Assembly (NCBI GenBank): GCA_050014835.1
Contig: JBEKCO010000046.1
Coordinates: 1 to 13,483, forward strand
DNA from: Bog-793 sp050014835
GTDB taxonomy: Bacteria; Actinomycetota; Acidimicrobiia; Acidimicrobiales; Bog-793
Length of the DNA: 13,483 nucleotides
Reading direction: 5' to 3'
A program made the translations under genes and the position numbers. Below the pieces are notes generated by a model. The model was not told the DNA's origin. It searched no databases and saw only the letters and a list, made by a program, of their open reading frames with translations. This document shows, one piece after another, positions 6,101 through 12,536 of this stretch. The first letter of the stretch is position 1, and each line of letters opens with the position of its first letter.

Positions 6101-7728
6101 ACCCGTGGATCGCCAAGACCCGGTACTCGACGCCCGGTGTCGGACTGATCTCGCCCCCGCCGCACCACGACATCTACTCGATCGAGGACCTCGCCCAGCT
6201 GATCCACGACCTGAAGAACGCCAACAACCGGGCCCGGATCCACGTGAAGCTCGTCGCCGAGGTGGGCGTCGGGACGGTCGCCGCGGGTGTCGCCAAGGCG
6301 CACGCCGACGTCGTGCTCATCTCCGGGGAGGACGGCGGCACCGGGGCGTCGCCGCTCACCTCGATCAAGCACGCCGGAGCACCGTGGGAGCTCGGGCTCG
6401 CCGAGACCCAGCAGACGCTCGTTCGCAACGCCCTGCGCGACCGGATCGTCGTCCAGGTCGACGGCCAGATGAAGACGGGCCGCGACGTCATCGTCGGCGC
6501 GCTGCTGGGTGCCGAGGAGTTCGGCTTCGGGACGGCGCCGCTCGTCGTGCTCGGGTGCGTGATGATGCGCGCCTGCCATCTCGACACGTGCCCGGTCGGG
6601 ATCGCGACCCAGAACCCTGAGCTGCGCAAGCGCTTCGCCGGGCGCCCGGAGCACGTCGAGAACTTCTTCCGGTTCGTCGCCGCCGAGGTGCGGGAGTACC
6701 TCGCCGAGCTCGGCTTCCGCACGCTCGACGAGGCGGTCGGCCACGTCGAGTGCCTCGACGTCGAACCCGCCGTCCGCCACTGGAAGGCGGCCGGACTCGA
6801 CCTGCGGCCGCTGCTCTGCCGGGTCGAGCCTCAGCTCGGCACCACCGAGCTGCACCGGGTGCGGGCCCAGGACCACGGTCTCGACCGGGCCATCGACAAC
6901 GAGCTCATCGAGCTCGCGCGGCCAGCCCTCGAGAACGGGCAGCCGGTCCGGATCTCGCTCCCGGTGCGCAACGTCCACCGCACCGTCGGGACGATGCTCG
7001 GCGGCGAGGTGACCCGGCGCTACGGCGGCGCGGGACTGCCACCGGGCACGATCGAGATCACGCTCTCGGGATCCGGCGGCCAGAGCCTCGGCGCGTTCAT
7101 CCCGCGGGGCGTGGACATCATCCTCTACGGCGACACGAACGACTACCTCGCCAAAGGTCTCTCCGGCGGCACCGTCGTCGTCCGCCCGCCCCTCGGCGCC
7201 GGCTTCGTCGCCGAGGAGAACATCATCGCCGGCAACGTCTGCGCTTACGGGGCGACCGGAGGCGAACTCTTCATCTCGGGACAGGTCGGCGAGCGCTTCT
7301 GCGTCCGCAACTCCGGCGCGACCGCGGTCGTCGAGGGCGTCGGCGACCACGGGTGCGAGTACATGACCGGCGGGCGCGCCGTCGTGCTCGGGCCGACCGG
7401 TCGCAACTTCGCCGCGGGAATGTCGGGCGGCGTCGCCTACGTCTACGACCCGGGCGACCTGCTCGACCGGCGGCTGAACCGGCAGATGGTCGACCTCGAC
7501 GCGCTCGACGACGAGGACCGGGCGTTCCTCGCCGAGGTGATCGGGCGCCACCGGGCGCTCACCGGCTCGCAGCTCGCCGGGCGCATCCTCGACGCCATGC
7601 CGGCGGCGCTCGAGAGGTTCAAGAAGGTCATGCCGATCGACTACCGCCGGGTGCTCGAGGCGACCCGCCTGGCGGTCGCCCGCGGCGAGTCGGTCGACGA
7701 CGCGGTGATGGCGGCCGCCCATGGCTGA
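3139..7728 (+). CDS. gltB: Glutamate synthase (NADPH-type GOGAT) large subunit
   Basis: The alpha subunit of glutamate synthase, cytosolic. It hydrolyses glutamine, channels ammonia and reductively makes glutamate from 2-oxoglutarate. The 1529 residues match the family's usual 1500 or so. Domains in order: a class II glutamine amidotransferase from Cys30 (HDACGIGF), which becomes the N-terminal nucleophile after a short propeptide is removed, with HNGEINT at 256-262; a central domain; an FMN/2-oxoglutarate synthase barrel with NSGEGGEDPSR at 921-931; a 3Fe-4S ligand set Cys1140, Cys1146 and Cys1151 (C-x5-C-x4-C); and a C-terminal GxGxG helix domain from about 1285. The longest start (GTG 3139) is given, but it has no SD. 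GTG 3169 removes ten residues, has a weak GGA 5 nt upstream and overlaps the upstream ORF stop, so it is at least as likely. gltD overlaps the 3' end by 8 nt. Confidence 0.97.
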   Translation: MLPPTEKRIDVNEAKTEQGLYDPRFEHDACGIGFVAQLGRGPNHEVVELALTALENLAHRGAFGADAETGDGAGITVQMPDAFFRAVAGVALPPVGSYASGIAFLPRDPGRVAELKDEVARLAAEEGLAVLSWREVPVLLAAAGATAGAMAPSFWQVFLASDPTGGRPGLSGLELERVVYVLRKRVEHAHGDCYFPSLSARTFIYKGMLSSVQLRRVFPDLSDPRFASGLALVHARFSTNTFPSWSLAHPYRLIAHNGEINTVQGNRNWMRAREAQLRSDLLPGDIDRLLPIVTPGASDSATFDEVLELLNLGGRSLPHALLMMIPEAWENHTEMDPVRKAFYRYHGCVMEPWDGPAAMVFTDGTLIGATLDRNGLRPARYWVTADGLVVMASEVGVLDIDPSRIVRKGRLQPGRIFLVDTGSGRIVDDAEVKEELAAQHPYAEWLADNLVRIDHLPHREMLVPMHGSLVLQQRLFGFTDEELRVIVAPMARTGLEPTGSMGSDTPIAVLSDRPRLMFEYFSQLFAQVTNPPLDAIREELVTSLSATIGPEQNLLEPTPQSARQITLGFPIISNDDLAKLVYVNEHGETPGFKSFVADGLYEVAGKGAALARALERICAEVIAAIDTGANVVILSDRHASAELAPIPSLLLVSAVHQHLVREKARARAGLIVESGDARETHHMALLVSYGAAAVNPYLAVDSVVDMARRGVIELPERRAVANYVKAAGKGVLKVMSKMGISTIASYTGAQVFEAIGLDQALVDRYFTGTTSKLGGVGLDVVAEEVARRHHFAFGNRAGELAHREIEIGGDYHWRRDGEHHLFNPATVFKLQEATRENDYRIFKQYTHLVDDQSEKLATLRGLLRLRTGGAALHPPVPLDEVEPVESIIKHFATGAMSYGSISSEAHETLAVAMNRLGARSNSGEGGEDPSRYVPDPNGDSRRSATKQVASGRFGVTSEYLTNADDLQIKMAQGAKPGEGGQLPGPKVYPWIAKTRYSTPGVGLISPPPHHDIYSIEDLAQLIHDLKNANNRARIHVKLVAEVGVGTVAAGVAKAHADVVLISGEDGGTGASPLTSIKHAGAPWELGLAETQQTLVRNALRDRIVVQVDGQMKTGRDVIVGALLGAEEFGFGTAPLVVLGCVMMRACHLDTCPVGIATQNPELRKRFAGRPEHVENFFRFVAAEVREYLAELGFRTLDEAVGHVECLDVEPAVRHWKAAGLDLRPLLCRVEPQLGTTELHRVRAQDHGLDRAIDNELIELARPALENGQPVRISLPVRNVHRTVGTMLGGEVTRRYGGAGLPPGTIEITLSGSGGQSLGAFIPRGVDIILYGDTNDYLAKGLSGGTVVVRPPLGAGFVAEENIIAGNVCAYGATGGELFISGQVGERFCVRNSGATAVVEGVGDHGCEYMTGGRAVVLGPTGRNFAAGMSGGVAYVYDPGDLLDRRLNRQMVDLDALDDEDRAFLAEVIGRHRALTGSQLAGRILDAMPAALERFKKVMPIDYRRVLEATRLAVARGESVDDAVMAAAHG

Positions 7729-9211
7729 CCCCCGCGGGTTCATCAAGTTCGAGCGTCAGGGGCCGTTTCGCCGTCCCGTCGACGAGCGCGTCCACGACTG
7801 GGGGGAGGTCTACCTGCCGTTCCCCGGCGACCGGCTGCGCGTCCAGGCGGCGCGCTGCATGGACTGCGGGATCCCGTTCTGCCACCAGGGCTGCCCGCTC
7901 GGGAACCTCATCCCCGAGTGGAACGACCTCGTCTGGCGCGACGATATGGCGCTCGCCGCCGAACGCCTGCACGCGACGAACAACTTCCCGGAGTTCACGG
8001 GGCGGCTGTGCCCCGCCCCCTGCGAAAGTTCGTGCGTCCTCGGCATCAACGCCGACCCGGTGTCGATCAAACAGGTCGAGTTCGAGATCTCCGAGTGGGT
8101 GACCGCGGATCTCCGGCCGCAACCGCTGTCACCGGCGACGGGCAAGCGCGTCGCCGTCGTCGGGTCGGGCCCCGCGGGTCTCGCCGCCGCCCAGCAGCTG
8201 ACCCGGGCCGGTCACGAGGTCACCGTCTACGAGCGGGCCGAGCGCATCGGCGGTCTCGTTCGCTACGGGGTGCCGGCGTTCAAACTCGAGAAGGCGGTGA
8301 TCGACCGCCGCCTCGCCCAGATGACGGCCGAGGGGACGCGTTTCGTCGTGCGGACCGCGATCGGCGAGGGATCCCTCGGCGAGGTCCCCGGGGCGTCCGC
8401 GCCGGACGCCCAGGTCGTCTCCGCGGCACGGCTGCGGGCCACCCACGACGCCGTCGTGCTCGCGGTGGGCTCGACGAAACCGCGCGACCTGCCCGTCCCC
8501 GGGCGTGACCTCGCGGGCATCCACTTCGCGATGGACTTTTTGAAGGGCGCCAATCTCGTCTGCGAGGGCGCCCTCGCCGCGCCGCCGATCGACGCGGCGG
8601 GACGGCACGTCGTCATCCTCGGAGGCGGCGACACCGGGGCCGACTGCCTGGGCACCGTGCACCGTCAGGGCGCGGCGTCCGTCACCCAGATCGAGATCCT
8701 CCCCGAGCCACCGCCCGAACGCGCGCCGGACAACCCCTGGCCGACCTGGCCGCGCACGTTGCACCTCGGGCCCGCCCACGAGGAGGGCGGTCAGCGGCTC
8801 TACTCGCTCGCCACCTCGTCGTTCCGCGACGGCGGGGGCGGCGAGGTCGCGGCGCTCGCCGCGGACACGGTGCGTCTCGTCGACGGGCGCTTCGAGCCCG
8901 TGGACGGCACGCGCGTCGAGATCGCGACCGACCTCGTGTTGCTGGCGCTCGGATTCGTCGGCCCGGAGCGGAACGGCGTCGTGGGCGAGCTCGACCTCGT
9001 CCTCGACGGGCGCCAGAACGTCGCGGTCGACCCGAACTACATGACGAGCGCGGACGGCGTCTTCGCCTGCGGCGACGCGGCGAGGGGCCAGAGCCTGGTC
9101 GTCTGGGCGCTCGCCGAGGGCAGGTCCGCCGCCGCCGCGGTCGACGTCTACCTCATGGGTTCGACCGACCTGCCGTCGCCGCTCCGCCCGGGGGCGGTCG
9201 CCCTCTCCTGA
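7721..9211 (+). CDS. gltD: Glutamate synthase (NADPH-type GOGAT) small subunit
   Basis: The beta subunit of glutamate synthase. It takes electrons from NADPH through FAD and iron-sulfur clusters and passes them to GltB. It has 496 residues, normal for the family. The N-terminus holds the cluster ligands in CMDCGIPFCHQGC (Cys46, 49, 54, 58) and CPAPCESSC (Cys97, 101, 105). An FAD Rossmann motif VVGSGPAGLAAAQ lies near residues 145-157, a second dinucleotide fold ILGGGDTGADCLG near 298-312 binds NADPH, and the C-terminal FAD motif is FACGDAARGQSLVVWALAEG. The ATG lies inside the last codons of gltB (8-nt overlap), which implies one mRNA and translational coupling. A strong hairpin follows 2 nt after the stop region, so the operon probably ends here. 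Confidence 0.97.
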   Translation: MADPRGFIKFERQGPFRRPVDERVHDWGEVYLPFPGDRLRVQAARCMDCGIPFCHQGCPLGNLIPEWNDLVWRDDMALAAERLHATNNFPEFTGRLCPAPCESSCVLGINADPVSIKQVEFEISEWVTADLRPQPLSPATGKRVAVVGSGPAGLAAAQQLTRAGHEVTVYERAERIGGLVRYGVPAFKLEKAVIDRRLAQMTAEGTRFVVRTAIGEGSLGEVPGASAPDAQVVSAARLRATHDAVVLAVGSTKPRDLPVPGRDLAGIHFAMDFLKGANLVCEGALAAPPIDAAGRHVVILGGGDTGADCLGTVHRQGAASVTQIEILPEPPPERAPDNPWPTWPRTLHLGPAHEEGGQRLYSLATSSFRDGGGGEVAALAADTVRLVDGRFEPVDGTRVEIATDLVLLALGFVGPERNGVVGELDLVLDGRQNVAVDPNYMTSADGVFACGDAARGQSLVVWALAEGRSAAAAVDVYLMGSTDLPSPLRPGAVALS

Positions 9212-9212
9212 C

Positions 9213-9252
9213 CGCTCGGCACGGTCGATGCGATGCCGACCGACGCCGAGCG
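9213..9252 (+). terminator. Stable hairpin right after gltD, probable operon terminator
   Basis: CGCTCGGC (9213-9220) pairs with GCCGAGCG (9245-9252). Nested inside, CGGTCG (9222-9227) pairs with CGACCG (9237-9242), separated by a small A/AC internal loop and capped by 9 nt. That is 14 base pairs, all but two of them G-C, beginning 2 nt after the gltD stop. No U tract follows, so it would be a U-less terminator or a 3'-end stabiliser. Confidence 0.5.
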
Positions 9253-9298
9253 CGGTCCCCGCCATCTGCTATCAACTACGGAGCAAGGCGCGCCGAGC

Positions 9299-9304
9299 GA
9301 GGGG
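9299..9304 (+). promoter_or_regulatory. Shine-Dalgarno for the serine hydrolase
   Basis: GAGGGG, 5 nt before the ATG at 9310, decides the start. Upstream, TATCAA (9270-9275) is a possible but weak -10. Confidence 0.6.
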
Positions 9305-9309
9305 TCGCT

Positions 9310-10206
9310 ATGACGGGTCAGGTCTTCCGGCCGAGGGTGCTTCGCCGGGCCGCCACGGTCGCGGCGACACTGCTCGCCGTGTCGGCGGCTTCCGGGGCCG
9401 TCGTGTCCTCGTCGCAGGCGGCGGCGCGCCCGACGGCCGTCCGCGGCCGGCACACCGCGATCCAAAAGGCCGCCATGGCCAACCCCCTCACCTCGCCGGC
9501 GATGCGGGCCTACCTCCTCGGCCGGCACGGCGACATCACGGCCGCGATGTACGACCTCGTCAACCACCGGCTCTACCTGTACCGCCCCGGGATCACGGAG
9601 CAGACGGCGAGCATCGTGAAAGTCGACATCCTCGCCACGCTGCTCCACGAGGAGCAGGCGACGTCGACCCCGCTCGACGCCGACGACGAATCGATCGCCG
9701 CGGGGATGATCGAGGAGAGCGACAACGACGACGCGACGGACCTGTGGAACGAGGTCGGCGGGCCGTCGGCGATCGCGCGCTTCGACTCGGCTGCCGGGCT
9801 CACCGACACGACGCCGAACTCCGAGGGCTACTGGGGCGAGACGATGACGACGGCGCTCGATCAGGTCCGTCTCCTCGAGCACGTGGTCCTGCCGAACGGC
9901 CTTCTCGACGCGGCGTCGCGCGCCTTCGAGGTCGGGCTGATGGAGAACGTGATCCCGTACGACCGGTGGGGTGTGTGCGCCGGGCCGCCGGCCGGCGTGA
10001 CGGTCGCCCTGAAGAACGGCTGGGTCCCGATCGTCGACGGCAACTGGCAGATCAACAGCATCGGCTACGTGAACGGCGAGGGCCGGTCCTACTTCGTCGC
10101 CGTCCTCACCAACGAGAACCCGACCGAGGGCTACGGGATCGCGACGATCGCGGGGATGTCGCGGATCATCTGGGCCCGGCTCGCGCCGCCGGCGAAGAAG
10201 AAGTAG
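9310..10206 (+). CDS. Secreted class A beta-lactamase-like serine hydrolase
   Basis: Predicted exported protein of 298 residues. A basic N-terminus (RPRVLRR) and an Ala-rich hydrophobic stretch at 14-38 ending SSQAAA form a signal peptide. The mature part carries the three hallmarks of the penicillin-recognising serine superfamily: Ser101-x-x-Lys104 in TASIVKVDIL, Ser137-Asp-Asn139 in EESDNDDATDLW, and Lys235-Asn-Gly237 in place of KTG. The order and local sequence resemble class A beta-lactamases, but the SxxK to SDN distance is only 36 residues (about 60 in class A), and I see no clear ExxxN omega-loop motif for deacylation. It may be a peptidoglycan hydrolase or a weak penicillin-binding enzyme rather than a true beta-lactamase. 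It starts 98 bp after gltD behind a hairpin, so is probably transcribed separately. It converges on the DUF1810 gene with 9 bp between stop codons. Confidence 0.82.
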   Translation: MTGQVFRPRVLRRAATVAATLLAVSAASGAVVSSSQAAARPTAVRGRHTAIQKAAMANPLTSPAMRAYLLGRHGDITAAMYDLVNHRLYLYRPGITEQTASIVKVDILATLLHEEQATSTPLDADDESIAAGMIEESDNDDATDLWNEVGGPSAIARFDSAAGLTDTTPNSEGYWGETMTTALDQVRLLEHVVLPNGLLDAASRAFEVGLMENVIPYDRWGVCAGPPAGVTVALKNGWVPIVDGNWQINSIGYVNGEGRSYFVAVLTNENPTEGYGIATIAGMSRIIWARLAPPAKKK

Positions 10207-10215
10207 GCGGGCCCT

Positions 10216-10644
10216 CTAGAGCAGCGCGTCGGTGGCGGGGTCGGCCCGGCCCCCGAAGTGGCGGTCGAGCACCTCCGAGAAGACGGCCTTGCCGGGTGAC
10301 GCCCGCAGGAAAAGCGTCATCGAGGAGCGCAGCTTTGTGGCGTCGAGCCCGCCGAGGATCTCGGGCGCGTCCACCTTGGCCGTGGCGAGGATCCGGGCGC
10401 ACCGGATGAGTCTCGGGCCGAGGACGGGGTGGGCGAGGTAGGCCCTCGCCTCGTCGAGCGACGAGATCGCGTAGCGCGCGGACGTGGCGCTGCGCCCGAG
10501 GCCGGCGAACTGGGGAAAGACGAACCAGATCCAGTGGCCCGTCTTGCGGCCGGCCGCCAGCTCGCCGACGGCGCGCTCGAAGGTGCCGGCGCTGTCCTGG
10601 GCCCGGACGAAGCGTTCGAGGTCGAACGGGTCGGTGCTCGTCAC
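10216..10644 (-). CDS. DUF1810 family protein
   Basis: A small soluble protein of 142 residues, the usual length for DUF1810. Hallmarks are the N-terminal DPFDLERFVRAQD, the signature RKTGHWIWFVFPQFAGLG (33-50), then YAISSLDEARAYLAHPVLGPRL (58-79) and a C-terminal FGGRADPATDALL. The biochemical function of the family is not known to me, and no active-site residues can be assigned with confidence. The start is a GTG at 10644-10642 whose first bases overlap the cupin TGA (GTGA, 4 nt), so it is translationally coupled to the cupin and shares its promoter. It faces the serine hydrolase tail to tail with 9 bp between stops and no visible terminator in the gap. Confidence 0.88.
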   Translation of the reverse strand: MTSTDPFDLERFVRAQDSAGTFERAVGELAAGRKTGHWIWFVFPQFAGLGRSATSARYAISSLDEARAYLAHPVLGPRLIRCARILATAKVDAPEILGGLDATKLRSSMTLFLRASPGKAVFSEVLDRHFGGRADPATDALL

Positions 10645-11006
10645 CGTGTCGGGGCGCGCCGGATCGGCGCCAGCGTGTCAGCGGGCGCCTCGCCGGTGAA
10701 CCGCACGGCGAGCCAGCGGGATCCCGGGTCGGTCCGGACGAGCCGGTGGGGCGTGTGCCGCGGCAGGAACACCCAGTCGTCCGGACCGAGCCGGCAGACC
10801 TCCCCCTCGACGTCGAGCTCGGCGCCCCCGTCGAGCAGCACGACCCACTCATCGTGGTCCTCGTCGTAGTCGACTGGCGCGGCGAGCTCGCCGCTCAGGA
10901 TCTGCTCGACGACGACGCCGTGCAGTCCGAAGACCTCGTCGGCCTGCTCGCCCCGGGGCGGCGCGAGCTGGGGCTCGGCGAGATGACCACGACGGACCGG
11001 TGGCAC
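10641..11006 (-). CDS. Single-domain cupin protein
   Basis: A small beta-barrel cupin of 121 residues. Cupin motif 1 is visible as DYDEDHDEWVVLLDGGAEL (46-64, with His51 and Glu53 as possible metal ligands), and motif 2 as GPDDWVFLPRHTPHRLV (74-90, with His84 and His87). The related family members I recall share the pattern DEWVxLLxGxAxL...HR...WLAV, and their substrates are unknown. The GTG at 11006 is chosen because it leaves a cupin of normal size. The frame is open further upstream to 11276, but that would run into the divergent carboxypeptidase and encodes Arg-rich, non-cupin sequence. No SD is seen. A minus-strand TAGCCT (11019-11014) lies 7 nt before the GTG, suggesting another near-leaderless transcript. 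It is the first gene of a two-gene unit with DUF1810. Confidence 0.8.
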   Translation of the reverse strand: MPPVRRGHLAEPQLAPPRGEQADEVFGLHGVVVEQILSGELAAPVDYDEDHDEWVVLLDGGAELDVEGEVCRLGPDDWVFLPRHTPHRLVRTDPGSRWLAVRFTGEAPADTLAPIRRAPTR

Positions 11007-11148
11007 GGGGACGAGGCTACGCCGAGCCCGGGTTCCGGGCGGGCGGTCGGTCACCCCGTTGCGTCCGAGTCGACGCGTATCGTGAGCGGTCCGACCGCCT
11101 CGGGTAGATTCCGGGCGAACCCCCAGCGCCGATCCGAGGAGCCAGAGC
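11007..11148. promoter_or_regulatory. Divergent promoter region between cupin and carboxypeptidase
   Basis: 142 bp separate the two divergent starts. On the minus strand TAGCCT (11019-11014) is a candidate -10 for the cupin. On the plus strand TAGATT (11105-11110) is a candidate -10 for the carboxypeptidase, giving a leader of about 32 nt. GAGGAG (11136-11141) is a good Shine-Dalgarno 7 nt before the GTG at 11149. No convincing -35 or operator dyad is seen. Confidence 0.45.
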
Positions 11149-12459
11149 GTGGACGAGGCGGTTGCGCGCGCCCAGTGGCGAAGACCGCCGGCCGGGTCGC
11201 GGGCCCACCGCAGCCGGGCGGACACCCTTCGGTTCTGGCGCCGGAGGCTCGTGCTCCTCGCCGTCGTGGCGCTCATCGTCGTGGGCGTTGTCGCCGCGAC
11301 GAGCTCCTCACCGAGCCGGGTCGTGGCGTCGGGACGAGGGTCGTCGCCGAAGGTGGCGGTGAAGACGGTGGTCGTCCCGGGCGCGTACCCGGCGCTCGAG
11401 TGGCCGAAGGTCGGGCAAGCCGCGGTGGCGGTGCGGGGGGTCGGGATCGTCGGCCGGTCGCCGCGCGAACGGCCGGTCCCGATCGCGAGCCTGACGAAGA
11501 TGATGACGGCCTACGTCATCCTCCAGGACCACCCGCTCGCGCCGGGAGAGGCGGGGCCGACGATCACGGTGACGAAGGGCGACGTGGCGATCTTCGATAT
11601 GGAAGAGTCCGAGGGGTACAGCACCGTCAAGGTCGTCCGGGGCGAGTCCCTTTCGGAATACGAGCTCCTCGAGGCGCTCCTCATCCCTTCGGGCGACAAT
11701 ATCGCCGGGATGCTCGCGACCTGGGATGCCGGGAGCATCTGGCGCTTCGTCGAGAAGATGAACGCGACGGCCAAATCCTTGGGCCTTTCCTCGACGCACT
11801 ACGCCGATGCGAGCGGGGTCAACCCCTTGTCGGTGAGCACGGCGGCCGACCAGGCGAGGCTTGCCGCGGACCTGATGGGCAACGCCGTGGTCCGCAACAT
11901 CGTGCGCCGCTCGCACGTCGCGTTCCCGGTCGTGAAGGCGATCTGGAACGCCAACCCCGCGGTCGGCGTCGACGGGATCCTCGGTGTGAAGTCCGGCTGG
12001 ACGCTGCGAGCGAACGGTTGCCTCGTCACAGCCGCGTGGCGCACGGTGCGGCTCCACGGGGTGCTCGTCATCGTCGCGACTCTCGGCCAACCCGACGGGC
12101 TGTGGAACGCGGCTCACGTCGACGAGGCGTTGCTCGACACGGCGACGGCGTCGCTCGTCGCCTACCGGGTCGCGGATCCCGGCGCGACCGTCACGACGGT
12201 CACGCTCCCGGGGGGCGTCCGCGACGCCGTGCTCGTCGCGCCGACGACGTCGAGCTTCGCCGTCGTCTGGCGGGGGCTGAAGCTCAGCGAGCGGGTCACC
12301 GTCGCCGCGGGCCTCGCGCCGCAGGCGCTGGCGAACACGCCGACCGGGTCGATCGTCGGCGAGCTGAGCGTCGTCGCGCCGTGGGGAACCGTCGCCAAGT
12401 TCCCGTTGCGGCTCGCCATCACGCCGACGGGTCCGTCCGGACCGACGGCGGGCGGCTGA
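11149..12459 (+). CDS. Membrane-anchored D-alanyl-D-alanine carboxypeptidase-like protein (peptidase S11)
   Basis: A 436-residue envelope protein of the low-molecular-weight penicillin-binding type, expected to trim the terminal D-Ala of peptidoglycan stem peptides outside the membrane. A basic N-terminus (RFWRRR) precedes one hydrophobic helix at 33-50, a signal anchor or uncleaved signal. Catalytic motifs: Ser114-Leu-Thr-Lys117 (PIASLTKMMTAY), Ser181-Gly-Asp-Asn184 (LIPSGDNIAG) at the SxN position, and Lys281-Ser-Gly283 (GVKSGWT) as the KTG box. The Asp before Asn in the SxN motif differs from the textbook SGN. HYADASGVNP (217-226) is typical of the family. Residues beyond about 330 form a beta-rich C-terminal region. 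The GTG start is supported by GAGGAG 7 nt upstream. It converges on the membrane glycosyltransferase-like gene. Confidence 0.88.
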   Translation: MDEAVARAQWRRPPAGSRAHRSRADTLRFWRRRLVLLAVVALIVVGVVAATSSSPSRVVASGRGSSPKVAVKTVVVPGAYPALEWPKVGQAAVAVRGVGIVGRSPRERPVPIASLTKMMTAYVILQDHPLAPGEAGPTITVTKGDVAIFDMEESEGYSTVKVVRGESLSEYELLEALLIPSGDNIAGMLATWDAGSIWRFVEKMNATAKSLGLSSTHYADASGVNPLSVSTAADQARLAADLMGNAVVRNIVRRSHVAFPVVKAIWNANPAVGVDGILGVKSGWTLRANGCLVTAAWRTVRLHGVLVIVATLGQPDGLWNAAHVDEALLDTATASLVAYRVADPGATVTTVTLPGGVRDAVLVAPTTSSFAVVWRGLKLSERVTVAAGLAPQALANTPTGSIVGELSVVAPWGTVAKFPLRLAITPTGPSGPTAGG

Positions 12460-12502
12460 TTTCCGCCTGAACCGGGACACATCCGGCACCGGGCGGGAGC
12501 GC

Positions 12503-12521
12503 TCTCGCCGGCTGGCGGAGA
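12503..12521. terminator. Possible bidirectional terminator between convergent genes
   Basis: TCTCGCC (12503-12509) pairs with GGC-(G)-GAGA (12514-12521) around a GGCT loop with one bulged G, seven pairs. It lies in the 77-bp gap between two convergent stop codons, where a shared terminator would be expected. A further 5-bp stem (GGCGG 12451-12455 with CCGCC 12463-12467) straddles the carboxypeptidase stop. Weak by sequence; supported mainly by position. Confidence 0.3.
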
Positions 12522-12536
12522 AGGAGCCCGGCGCGG

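Noticed and set aside
5902..7746. A 614-codon minus-strand open frame opposite gltB
   Set aside because: Same reasoning: antisense shadow of GC3-biased codons, no family resemblance, and it covers the iron-sulfur and GxGxG regions of gltB.
6750..8102. A 450-codon plus-strand frame across the gltB-gltD junction
   Set aside because: It is an out-of-frame Arg/Pro-rich shadow of two well-supported genes.
11013..11036. GGAACC-N17-CGTC on the minus strand upstream of the cupin, resembling an ECF sigma promoter
   Set aside because: The spacing is plausible, but the motif is short and common at this GC, and it would start transcription inside the cupin GTG. The TAGCCT element is an equal or better explanation.
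11007..11276. N-terminal extension of the cupin frame up to 11276
   Set aside because: The extra 90 codons are Arg-rich, do not look like a cupin and would overlap the divergent carboxypeptidase gene and its ribosome-binding site.
10746..12470. A 574-codon plus-strand frame overlapping the cupin and the carboxypeptidase
   Set aside because: It is antisense to the cupin and out of frame with the SxxK, SxN and KSG motifs. Composition is typical of a shadow frame.
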